DNA of 17,828 bases from contig VBPK01000141.1 in the NCBI GenBank assembly GCA_005877225.1, positions 1 through 17,828 of the forward strand. The letters run 5' to 3'. Position numbers and translations under genes: made by a program. The DNA comes from Nitrososphaerota archaeon. Its GTDB lineage: Archaea; Thermoproteota; Nitrososphaeria; Nitrososphaerales; Gagatemarchaeaceae. The stretch's first letter is position 1. Each line of letters starts with the position of its first letter. Positions 1 to 5,571 of the stretch are shown here, one piece after another. The notes under the pieces are model-generated. The model searched no databases. It saw nothing but the letters and a program-made list of their open reading frames with translations, and had not been told where the DNA came from.

Positions 1-528
1 TTCAAGACCGCGGTCGACCCCGATTCGGCTCGAATCCCTAATCTCGAGGGCTGCATCTTTCCCCCTCGCCAAGAAGAGCCTCTCCGACAGCACGAGGTCC
101 TCACCGTTCAGTCTTCGATCTATCTTCAATGCTTGAGTGAGCTTTCCGGGCCCGCTCGCCAGCTCGGTCAGCTCCTCCTTTCCTCGATTCTTCTTCATCA
201 GCTCGATCCCCTCGAGTGGCTCGAGCGCCCTGACGAGAATCGCACCCGGGACTCCCTTCCTCTCGGTCTTCACGCACAAGCAGTGATGGAACCCATACGT
301 GAAGTAGACATACGCCTTTCCGACCTCGCCGAACATCACTCTGTTTCTTGGCGTCTCGCCCCTGAAGGCGTGACTCGCTGGGTCGTCTCGCCCTCTGTAA
401 GCCTCGACTTCGACCAACATGCCGGAGAGGAAGCGTCTTCCAATTCTCCTGACGAGCAGCTGGCCCAGGAGCCGCTTAGCGACAGACGGCGTGTAGTCCT
501 CAAAGAAGGAACGAGGAAGCCTCTCCAA
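1..528 (-). CDS. 3-methyladenine DNA glycosylase (AAG/MPG family), 3' end outside window
   Basis: Base-excision-repair glycosylase that removes alkylated purines such as 3-methyladenine. The reverse strand reads 176 residues without a stop to the window edge. Family signatures run in order: PRSFFEDYTPSVAKRLLG at the N-terminus, VEVEAYRG (residues 39-46, with E42 matching the catalytic Glu of the human enzyme), DDPASHAF, TPRNRVMFG (59-67), YVYFTYGFHHC (73-83), ALEPLEGIELM (101-111) and SGPGKLTQAL (125-134). Archaeal and bacterial members are about 190-200 residues, so perhaps 15-25 C-terminal residues are missing. I chose the TTG at 528 because a stop codon lies immediately upstream in frame and the protein then begins as family members do. 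A TATA-like box at 548-557 is about 24 bp away, which fits a leaderless transcript. Family identity is near certain; the start is well supported. Confidence 0.93.
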   Translation of the reverse strand, partial: MERLPRSFFEDYTPSVAKRLLGQLLVRRIGRRFLSGMLVEVEAYRGRDDPASHAFRGETPRNRVMFGEVGKAYVYFTYGFHHCLCVKTERKGVPGAILVRALEPLEGIELMKKNRGKEELTELASGPGKLTQALKIDRRLNGEDLVLSERLFLARGKDAALEIRDSSRIGVDRGLE

Positions 529-547
529 CTATCTCTCTGCAAACAGA

Positions 548-557
548 TTTTATATTA
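548..557 (-). promoter_or_regulatory. TATA box of the glycosylase gene
   Basis: On the minus strand this reads taatataaaa. Its centre lies about 24 bp ahead of the TTG start at 528, the spacing expected of an archaeal promoter whose transcript begins at or next to the start codon. No ribosome-binding site is needed or seen. Confidence 0.55.
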
Positions 558-662
558 GGCGCGCCCAAAAAATCTTGCCACTGAACCGCAAAGGAAGCTT
601 GCAAGTTCGTGGTGGAAAAGTGATGGAGAAATTGCAAGAAAATCGACGGAGGCATACATAAA

Positions 663-971
663 TTGGGAAAGAGAAAGGTGCTTCAGCGAGGCAAATCTCA
701 AGGAACTCGTCGTCCCGCAGGAGGGGGAGCTAATGGGAAGGGTCACCAAGATCGAGGGCGGCGACCACGTGGTCGTGAAGTGCGTCGACGGCAAGGGTGC
801 GCCTCGGCAGAATCAGGGGTAAGATGAAGCGGCGCGTCTGGATCAGAGAAAATGATGTGGTGCTCGTCGCGCCTTGGGACTTCGACGACGGGAGGGCCGA
901 CGTCCTCTGGCGTTACAAAGGCACACGAGGAGTGGCTCGTCCAGAACAACTATCTCCCCCCGAATTTCTGA
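663..971 (+). pseudogene. Translation initiation factor aIF1A, interrupted by three +1 frameshifts (or sequence errors)
   Basis: aIF1A is the OB-fold factor that helps mRNA and initiator tRNA bind the small ribosomal subunit. The protein can be followed from start to stop but lies in three frames in turn: GKRKVL (666-683), SEANLKELVVPQEGEL to VDGK (685-795), VRLGRIRGKMKRRVWIREND through VLVAPWDFDDGRAD and LWRYK (797-919), then AHEEWLVQNNYLPPNF and stop TGA at 969-971. Removing one base near 684, 796 and 920 restores a product of about 101 residues, the normal family length, with every conserved block intact. The TTG at 663 follows GGAGG at 648-652. Because the residues are undamaged, the lesions are either very recent or sequencing errors; aIF1A is essential, so another intact copy would be needed if they are real. 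Identity is strong; pseudogene status is uncertain. Confidence 0.85.
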
Positions 972-994
972 CTTCGGGCGAGGGAGGTCGGAAC

Positions 995-1375
995 GTGAGG
1001 ACAAACACTACCAGTCCGGTCGGGCTCCGCAAGTTTCGCCGTCGCGCCTTCTACTCTATCATCCTGATAGTCGTGGTGCTTGGTGTAGGTACTCTCGGGA
1101 TGCACTTCATCGAGGGGTGGGCATACATAGATTCATTCTACTTCACGAGCATGCTCGTCACGGCGGAGGGCCCGCCAAACGCCCCAGCGACAAACGCAGG
1201 GAAAATATTTGCGTCCTTCATGGCGTTCGTAGGCGTTGGCTCTGTTGTCACTGCCCTCGTTTTCATTCTCGGCCCCGCTCTAGCCAAGATATGGCGTAAA
1301 GGCATCTGGGAGGTGGAGAAGGAGATTCGTGTGGCCGAACACAAGATAGAGCGGAAGAAAGAGGACGAGCCCTGA
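995..1375 (+). CDS. Two-helix ion-channel-like membrane protein with non-canonical filter
   Basis: A 126-residue protein starting at GTG 995, which follows a good ribosome-binding site (ggaggt at 983-988). It has a basic N-terminus (RKFRRR), a first membrane helix (FYSIILIVVVLGVGTLGMHF), a re-entrant-loop-like stretch (YIDSFYFTSMLVTAEGPPN), a GKIFASFMAFVGVGS segment leading into a second helix (VVTALVFILGPALAKIW), and a charged cytoplasmic tail rich in Lys and Glu. The order, and the DSFYFTS and GKIFA blocks, follow the pore module of two-TM potassium channels. The selectivity filter TVGYG is absent and replaced by VTAEGPP. It may be a channel of different selectivity or a degenerate homologue; I do not know its ligand or ion. 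It lies 23 bp after the aIF1A stop on the same strand. Confidence 0.75.
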   Translation: MRTNTTSPVGLRKFRRRAFYSIILIVVVLGVGTLGMHFIEGWAYIDSFYFTSMLVTAEGPPNAPATNAGKIFASFMAFVGVGSVVTALVFILGPALAKIWRKGIWEVEKEIRVAEHKIERKKEDEP

Positions 1376-1380
1376 AGGAA

Positions 1381-2583
1381 CTATCCCTTTGGCTTTATGT
1401 TCTTGAAGTTCACGTAGAGTAATCCTATCGCCGTAGCGTAGAGCAGAGAGGCGGCTATCCAGGGGAGGTCGTAGCTCCCGGAGGCTAGGATTATGCCCCC
1501 CACGATGGTGCTGACACTGTTCGGGAGTCGCCATATGATGGCGCTGATTGAACTTGCAAGCCCTCTCCTGTCGGGTGCTATAATTCCCATAAGGTACGAG
1601 TCCATCAGGGGTGCGGACATGTTCATCATCGCCGCTCTAACGACGTAGACGCCTCCCGCGAGGAAGACGCTCGGTATGAACGCGAGGCTAAACATGAAGA
1701 GGGTGGAGCTGCCAGAAGTCAGGACTATCGATTTCAAGAGGCCAAACTTCGCCGACAATCTCGAGCTGCCCACCGCTGAAAACGCAATCGTTATTCCCGA
1801 AACGGCGAGAAAGGGCCCGCTGTAAGTGTCGGGAACACCGAACTTCAATTTCAGCCACGTGCCAATGAGCGGGATGATCAGTCCTGCCCCCAACCCGATC
1901 AGGCTGTTTATCCCGGAGAACTTCAAGAGGAGGCTGATGCTTCCCCTTTGAGACGCTTCCTCCCTTGTGACAATCTTCTCTCTGTAGTTTCTCAAGAGAG
2001 CGAAGATGAACAGGGGCGCTAGGAAATTTGCCGAGCCCAACACGACGAGCGCTTCCCTGTGAATCACCGAAGAACTCAATCCTGTTGCGGTTTCCAGGAT
2101 GGGGAAGAAGAAAGGGAGGGCTGTGCCGAGGGAGATGAAGATGTTGGAAACGATGAATGACAGTGAAAATGCCCCGTCCCTGTTGCTGAGGTCTGTCTGG
2201 TCGGCGATGATGGCATTCCAGGACGAGAGAGCCGATGCTTCTGCCAAGCCTCCGATAGCCGACGCGATTAGCCAGAGGGCGACGCTGTCCGTGAAGGCGA
2301 AGATGAGGATTATCGGCGCCAGCAAGAGATTCCCGGCGATGAGGAACCACTTCCTTCCTCTGCGGTCGGAGAGTAAACCGAGCGGCACCCCGAAGAGAAC
2401 TATGGCTATGCCCTGAATGCCTATTATTGCGCCTATCAGGTCGGCCCCGACCCTGTTTTCGAGCAGGTAGGCCGAGACATAGATGATGAAATAGCCGAAG
2501 GCGAAGTTGTTCATCACCTGCGAGAAGACGAGCAGTTTAACTGCGCGCGGAACCGATGCGAACAAGCCTCGCTGGGCCGTCAT
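1381..2583 (-). CDS. MFS transporter, 12-TM type
   Basis: A 400-residue very hydrophobic protein of normal length for the major facilitator superfamily, the secondary transporters that exchange or co-transport small molecules across the cytoplasmic membrane. The MFS motif A between helices 2 and 3 is clear at residues 65-78 (GVPLGLLSDRRGRK), after SQVMNNFAFGYFIIYVSAYLL in helix 1. A charged central loop (RNYREKIVTREEASQRG) separates the two six-helix halves, and the second half repeats a G-rich helix pattern. The substrate cannot be read from the sequence. The ATG at 2583 is preceded by a short ggag. An AT-rich element near 2630-2640 could be the promoter. It converges on the channel-like gene, ending 5 bp from that gene's stop. 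Confidence 0.9.
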   Translation of the reverse strand: MTAQRGLFASVPRAVKLLVFSQVMNNFAFGYFIIYVSAYLLENRVGADLIGAIIGIQGIAIVLFGVPLGLLSDRRGRKWFLIAGNLLLAPIILIFAFTDSVALWLIASAIGGLAEASALSSWNAIIADQTDLSNRDGAFSLSFIVSNIFISLGTALPFFFPILETATGLSSSVIHREALVVLGSANFLAPLFIFALLRNYREKIVTREEASQRGSISLLLKFSGINSLIGLGAGLIIPLIGTWLKLKFGVPDTYSGPFLAVSGITIAFSAVGSSRLSAKFGLLKSIVLTSGSSTLFMFSLAFIPSVFLAGGVYVVRAAMMNMSAPLMDSYLMGIIAPDRRGLASSISAIIWRLPNSVSTIVGGIILASGSYDLPWIAASLLYATAIGLLYVNFKNIKPKG

Positions 2584-2704
2584 CTCTCCATCTGCCGACC
2601 TTTCCTTCGCCTCGGCCCTTCGCCTGAACTAATTAACGGTAACATCGGGAGAAGCCGAGAATTCGTCGGTCAGGTCGATGAGTCGATTTAGGCGAGGGGC
2701 TTTC

Positions 2705-3409
2705 TTAAGGCGCGTCTTGAATCTTTATGCTCGTAACGAAGACCGGGGTAATCGGCTGGTCGGTTGAATTGACAGGAACCTTCGAGATTGCGATAGCAAC
2801 ATCCATTCCACTGATCACCTTACCGAACACCGTGTACTGCCCGTTCAGATTTGTGTTCCCCGTCTGGTTGACGTTGATGTAGAACTGTGAGCTCCCGCTG
2901 TTGGGGTCTGATGACCTTGCCATCCCAAGGTACCCATAGTCGTTGTGCAGTGTGCTGCAGATTTCCAGCGGAACAGTCTTACCTGAACCCCCCAGTCCCC
3001 ATTGCGACCTGTTTCCCCCGCCCCTACTGTTAGGGTCGCCCGTCTGGATCACGAATCCCGCCACGATTCTGTGCCAGACCAGGTTATTGTAGAATCCTGT
3101 CTGTGAGAGGTTGACGAAGTTGGCGACCGTTTTGGGCGCCGCTGAGGGATAGAGTTGAACCTCGATGCTCCCCAGACTCGTGTTGATCTTGGCGTAGGTT
3201 CCCTTGGCCCCCAAGACAGGTGTCCCCGTCGTGCAGCTCGTCGACTCCTGTGTGGTGGTGCCCTGGTTGGATATGTAAGTGTTGGATATGTAAATGTACA
3301 ACCCGGCTCCAGCGATTATGGCGACGATCGCCGCTGCTGCAATCCTTGTCATCTTCCTCCTGCGGGCACCGGGCTCTCTTACCTTCTTCCCTCCAAACGT
3401 GTGAGGCAT
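2705..3409 (-). CDS. Membrane-anchored cyclophilin-type peptidyl-prolyl cis-trans isomerase
   Basis: A cyclophilin speeds cis-trans isomerisation of peptide bonds before proline. Residues 1-20 are basic (KKVREPGARRRK), 21-41 form one membrane helix (IAAAAIVAIIAGAGLYIYIS), 42-70 are a Ser/Thr-rich linker, and about 71-234 are the cyclophilin domain. Catalytic landmarks are VWHRIVAGFVIQTGD (111-125; R114, F119 and Q122 correspond to Arg55, Phe60 and Gln63 of human CypA), GSSQFYINV (172-180) and YTVFGKVISGMD (192-203). The topology puts the enzyme outside the membrane, so it probably folds exported proteins. The start is ambiguous: ATG 3409 gives the long form, but an internal ATG at 3352 (residue 20) is preceded at close range by ggagga and would give a conventional signal-anchor start. 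Confidence 0.92.
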   Translation of the reverse strand: MPHTFGGKKVREPGARRRKMTRIAAAAIVAIIAGAGLYIYISNTYISNQGTTTQESTSCTTGTPVLGAKGTYAKINTSLGSIEVQLYPSAAPKTVANFVNLSQTGFYNNLVWHRIVAGFVIQTGDPNSRGGGNRSQWGLGGSGKTVPLEICSTLHNDYGYLGMARSSDPNSGSSQFYINVNQTGNTNLNGQYTVFGKVISGMDVAIAISKVPVNSTDQPITPVFVTSIKIQDAP

Positions 3410-3517
3410 TGATCGAGTCTTGGGCTAGGCAGTCTTTCGGGTGAGTTGAAATATCATTCGGTTCTCGCCAGCCCCCTGAAGCGGGCGGTCGACAGGTTGG
3501 ACCGGGGTCAATGACTT

Positions 3518-3689
3518 TGGTGGGGACGGCCGGATTCGAACCGGCGATCTACAGGTTTCTCTTGCCGCTCCAATGCGACATCATCCACGTTTCCGTGTCA
3601 TCAGACTTTGAACTGCACTGGAGCCTGTCGCCATGCCTCTCTAGGGCCGAGGCAGAGATCCACCTTGCACCTTGCTAGGCTACGTCCCC
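3518..3689 (-). tRNA. tRNA-Trp (anticodon CCA) with two introns, CCA end encoded
   Basis: Read on the minus strand. Acceptor GGGGACG (3689-3683) pairs with CGTCCCC (3528-3522), followed by discriminator A and an encoded CCA. The T arm is GCCGG-TTCGAAT-CCGGC. The anticodon stem is ACAGG (3628-3624) with CCTGT (3555-3551), giving loop CTCCAG plus A and anticodon CCA. Two blocks must be removed to build the cloverleaf. One is a 32-nt intron at about 3662-3631, between tRNA positions 24 and 25, which restores the D stem GCCT/AGGC. The other is a 61-nt intron at 3617-3557 at the canonical 37/38 site. Removal leaves 76 nt plus CCA. Intron 2 holds a CACG-GAAA-CGTG hairpin. A TATA-like gcttaaaac lies at 3724-3732. 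Exact splice points of intron 1 can slide by two bases. Confidence 0.9.
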
Positions 3690-3740
3690 CTCCCTCTCTC
3701 ACTCACGAATCGTTCGAAGCGTTGTTTTAAGCTTCCCGAG

Positions 3741-4019
3741 TCACGCATTCATAAGGTTCCAGGGTTTTCCCTCTTCCACGACCGACCTGGGCAGCCTCGA
3801 CCTCCACCTGTTCAAGAACTCGAGGTCCTCCTTCCTGTTCCTCAACCCGTCCGGGAGCATCACGGGAATCTCATCGATTATCGGGTAGAATCTCTTGCAC
3901 TTTCCGCAGAGAAGGACACCGTCGACTATTATCTCGTCCTTCAGTTTGAACTCCATCAGTTCGAGCGGATAGTTCTTGTCGATCGGGCAGGCGAGTATGT
4001 CGAGAAGCTTTCTCTGCAC
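3741..4019 (-). CDS. Trm112-like zinc-binding methyltransferase activator
   Basis: Trm112 proteins are small partners that stabilise and activate several class I methyltransferases acting on tRNA, rRNA and release factor. The core is KLLDILACPIDK (residues 4-15), then VDGVLLCGKCKRFYPIIDEI (32-51) and PVMLPDGLR (52-60). C11, C38 and C41 are the visible zinc-type cysteines; CPIDK instead of CPxC is usual for the archaeal/eukaryotic type. A longer reading from ATG 4115 would run through the 5S rRNA promoter and 5S gene, so I prefer GTG 4019. It gives 92 residues beginning just before the conserved domain, and a minus-strand TATA-like acttaagg at about 4042-4049 sits 25-28 bp ahead. The C-terminal 30 residues are not recognisable to me. 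Confidence 0.85.
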   Translation of the reverse strand: MQRKLLDILACPIDKNYPLELMEFKLKDEIIVDGVLLCGKCKRFYPIIDEIPVMLPDGLRNRKEDLEFLNRWRSRLPRSVVEEGKPWNLMNA

Positions 4020-4073
4020 GCGCTTCTCGGAGAACTTCGACGCCTTAAGTCTCTTGGAGAGCGGGGTCGGAAA

Positions 4074-4083
4074 TCTTAAATTA
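4074..4083 (+). promoter_or_regulatory. TATA box of the 5S rRNA gene
   Basis: The sequence tcttaaatta is centred near 4079. An archaeal start site about 25 bp downstream falls at 4102-4105, which is where the 5S numbering would put nucleotide 1. The element reads taatttaaga on the other strand and could also serve the divergent Trm112 gene. Confidence 0.5.
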
Positions 4084-4101
4084 CGCCCGCTCCGGTCCAG
4101 C

Positions 4102-4240
4102 GACCAGCCGGCCATAGCGTGCGGGTCCGACCTGGACTCATTCCGAACCCAGACTCGAAAGAGGGGGAGAAGTCAAACCGCGCGTCGTCATCATGTTACT
4201 GAGCTCCGAAAGGGCTCGGGAAGTGGTGATGCCGGCACCT
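4102..4240 (+). rRNA. 5S ribosomal RNA with a 17-nt insertion
   Basis: Conserved 5S landmarks appear in order: GGCCATAGCG (4110-4119); GGACTCATTCCGAACCCAGA (4134-4153), the universal loop C region; AGTCAAACC (4171-4179); GTTACTG (4195-4201) and CTCGGGAAGT (4215-4224), the loop E region; and GGTGATGCC (4225-4233). Helix II pairs CGTGCGG with CCGCGCG, helix III pairs CTGG with CCAG, and helices IV/V pair CATCA with TGATG and GAGCTC with GGGCTC. Between CCCAGA and AGTCAAACC, normally contiguous, lie 17 extra bases (4154-4170, CTCGAAAGAGGGGGAGA). Without them the gene is about 120 nt, the normal length. In helix I only GCCGG/CCGGC pairs, so both ends are approximate. It stands alone, not linked to 16S or 23S genes, and sits between the divergent Trm112 gene and DUF1512. 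Confidence 0.88.
4154..4170 (+). other. 17-nt insertion (possible intron or expansion) in 5S rRNA
   Basis: The insert CTCGAAAGAGGGGGAGA contains a small CTC-GAAA-GAG hairpin. Its boundaries can slide by three bases because AGA or part of it occurs on both sides. It lies on the 3' side of helix III, next to loop B. Whether it is retained in the mature RNA or spliced out cannot be told from the sequence. Confidence 0.7.
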
Positions 4241-4374
4241 ACCCAAGTCTCATCGGCGCCAACTTCTGATGAGGACGGACTGTGCATACGGAATCCTTAA
4301 GACCAAGTCCTTGCACCGCGCTCTTCGAGTGTAATTTATTGTCGGGAATCGGGGTTTCGCTGCTCCAAATTGGG

Positions 4375-5457
4375 TTGGACCTCAACAGTATCTTCTATGT
4401 GGTGAGCCTTCTCGTCTTCGTCGCCTATGGTCTCTATGCCCCCAGGATTCAGGTCTGGTTTGCGTTAAACGAGATAGGTCGCGGACTCACAAGGCTCAAG
4501 GTAATGAAGGACAAGGCGAGGAAGGAGACGATCGATTACCTCACGACCACAGGGAAGGCGCCGGGCGACCCGACTGAAAGGGTCGACCAGTTCCTCGACT
4601 ACATAACGATCATGCCCGTCGACATAGACCCGAACGGGATCGTCGGGAAGATCGACCACGTGGTGACCACTAGAGACGACCGAGTGAGGCAGGAGGTCGG
4701 GACGATAGTAGGGGACAAGAACCCCGTCACAGTCTCGGTCTCTGAAAACCTTCTCGAGGCGGCGACGGCCCTGAACACGATACACAAGATCGTGAGACAC
4801 TTCTACCTGCTCGGGAAGAAGACGAACTCTTACTTCATGCTGGTACAGCTGCAGATGTTGATGCCGATGATAATACAGGAAGCGGATGCCCTCGTGAGCG
4901 CGGTGGACACCTTCAAGCTCGCCCAGCCTCTAGGGGACGGAATTGGTGCCGTCATCGCTTCGCGCTACATGGTCGGGCGCGAGAAGAGGACGATTGCGAA
5001 AGACACCGTCCTGGCCGTCAACGAGTACAAGGGGCGGAAGCTCTACGTGGTGAAGGCGGAGGGGCCGATGGCCTACGTGGGCCAGCCAGGGGTAGGGATA
5101 AGGCACGTCATAGAGGAGATGGGTATCAAACCCAGCGCGATCATCATGATTGATGCGGCCCTGAAGCTGGAGGGGGAGAAGACGGGCGAGATCGCCGAGG
5201 GCGTCGGGGCGGCTATCGGGGGCATCGGGGTCGAGAAGTACCAGATCGAGGAGGTTGCCGCGAAGCACAAGATCCCTATCTACGCGGTTCTGGTCAAACA
5301 GTCGATTCTGGAGGCAATAACCGCGATGAGGAAGGAGATAGCCGAGGCGTCGGACAAGGTCATGACTCTCCTCAACCGGGTGATCGAGGAGAAGACGAAG
5401 GAGGGGGACGACGTCCTCATAGCGGGAATCGGGAACACTCTCGGGGTCAGCCAGTGA
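4375..5457 (+). CDS. DUF1512 family membrane-anchored protein
   Basis: An archaeal protein of unknown function that I place in the DUF1512 family from overall pattern. One N-terminal membrane helix (IFYVVSLLVFVAYGLYA) is followed by a soluble region: RIQVWFALNEIGRGLTRLK, DPTERVDQFLDYITIMPVDIDPNGIVGKIDH, a long helical stretch (ALNTIHKIVRHFYLLGKKT), QPLGDGIGAV, and a C-terminal half with repeated Gly-rich strands (GPMAYVGQPGVGIRHVIEEMG; IIMIDAALKLEGEKTGEIAEG). The frame stays open upstream to a GTG at 4282. The first 31 codons there are unlike the family and contain a TATA-like gtaatttatt (4331-4340), so the TTG at 4375 is my choice. The helices and conserved blocks do not reveal an enzyme; the GDGIG motif may bind a nucleotide or phosphate, which is only a guess. 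Confidence 0.82.
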   Translation: MDLNSIFYVVSLLVFVAYGLYAPRIQVWFALNEIGRGLTRLKVMKDKARKETIDYLTTTGKAPGDPTERVDQFLDYITIMPVDIDPNGIVGKIDHVVTTRDDRVRQEVGTIVGDKNPVTVSVSENLLEAATALNTIHKIVRHFYLLGKKTNSYFMLVQLQMLMPMIIQEADALVSAVDTFKLAQPLGDGIGAVIASRYMVGREKRTIAKDTVLAVNEYKGRKLYVVKAEGPMAYVGQPGVGIRHVIEEMGIKPSAIIMIDAALKLEGEKTGEIAEGVGAAIGGIGVEKYQIEEVAAKHKIPIYAVLVKQSILEAITAMRKEIAEASDKVMTLLNRVIEEKTKEGDDVLIAGIGNTLGVSQ

Positions 5458-5571
5458 TGATCAGCTCCAAGTCTGTCGTGGAAAAGAAGGTCAAGTACAC
5501 CGTGCACGAAGTGCGGCAATCAGACCCGGATAAGCCTGATCTACGCCGAGACGGCGAAGCCTGCTAAGTAA
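5457..5571 (+). pseudogene. Small zinc-knuckle ORF with a +1 frameshift
   Basis: The ATG at 5457 overlaps the DUF1512 stop (TGATG), an arrangement typical of translational coupling. Read from there the frame gives MISSKSVVEKKVKYT, then turns to an unrelated tail. Skipping one base (G5502) gives VKYT followed by CTKCGNQTRISLIYAETAKP and AK-stop, a CxxCG zinc-knuckle style small archaeal protein of 37 residues ending at 5571. The second cysteine pair expected of a full zinc ribbon is missing. The 3' end overlaps the last bases of the convergent methionine aminopeptidase gene. This is a reconstruction from pattern only and I recognise no named family. Confidence 0.35.

Noticed and set aside
133..558. 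Plus-strand ORF of 141 codons
   Set aside because: It is antisense to the glycosylase gene, whose minus-strand translation carries the full family signature; the plus-strand product has no recognisable features.
797..1375. Single 192-codon gene joining the aIF1A middle part to the channel-like protein
   Set aside because: The fusion exists only because two frameshifts bring the aIF1A middle segment into the frame of the next gene. The aIF1A ending is found in another frame with its own stop at 971, and the channel-like protein has its own ribosome-binding site and GTG at 995.
3557..3617. Box C/D guide RNA inside the canonical tRNA-Trp intron, as in haloarchaea
   Set aside because: A TGATGA and a second TGATG are present, but no CTGA boxes occur at the right spacing; the sequence between them is a GAAA-loop hairpin.
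4020..4115. N-terminal extension of the Trm112-like protein to ATG 4115
   Set aside because: It would overlap the 5S rRNA gene and its promoter and adds 32 residues absent from the family.
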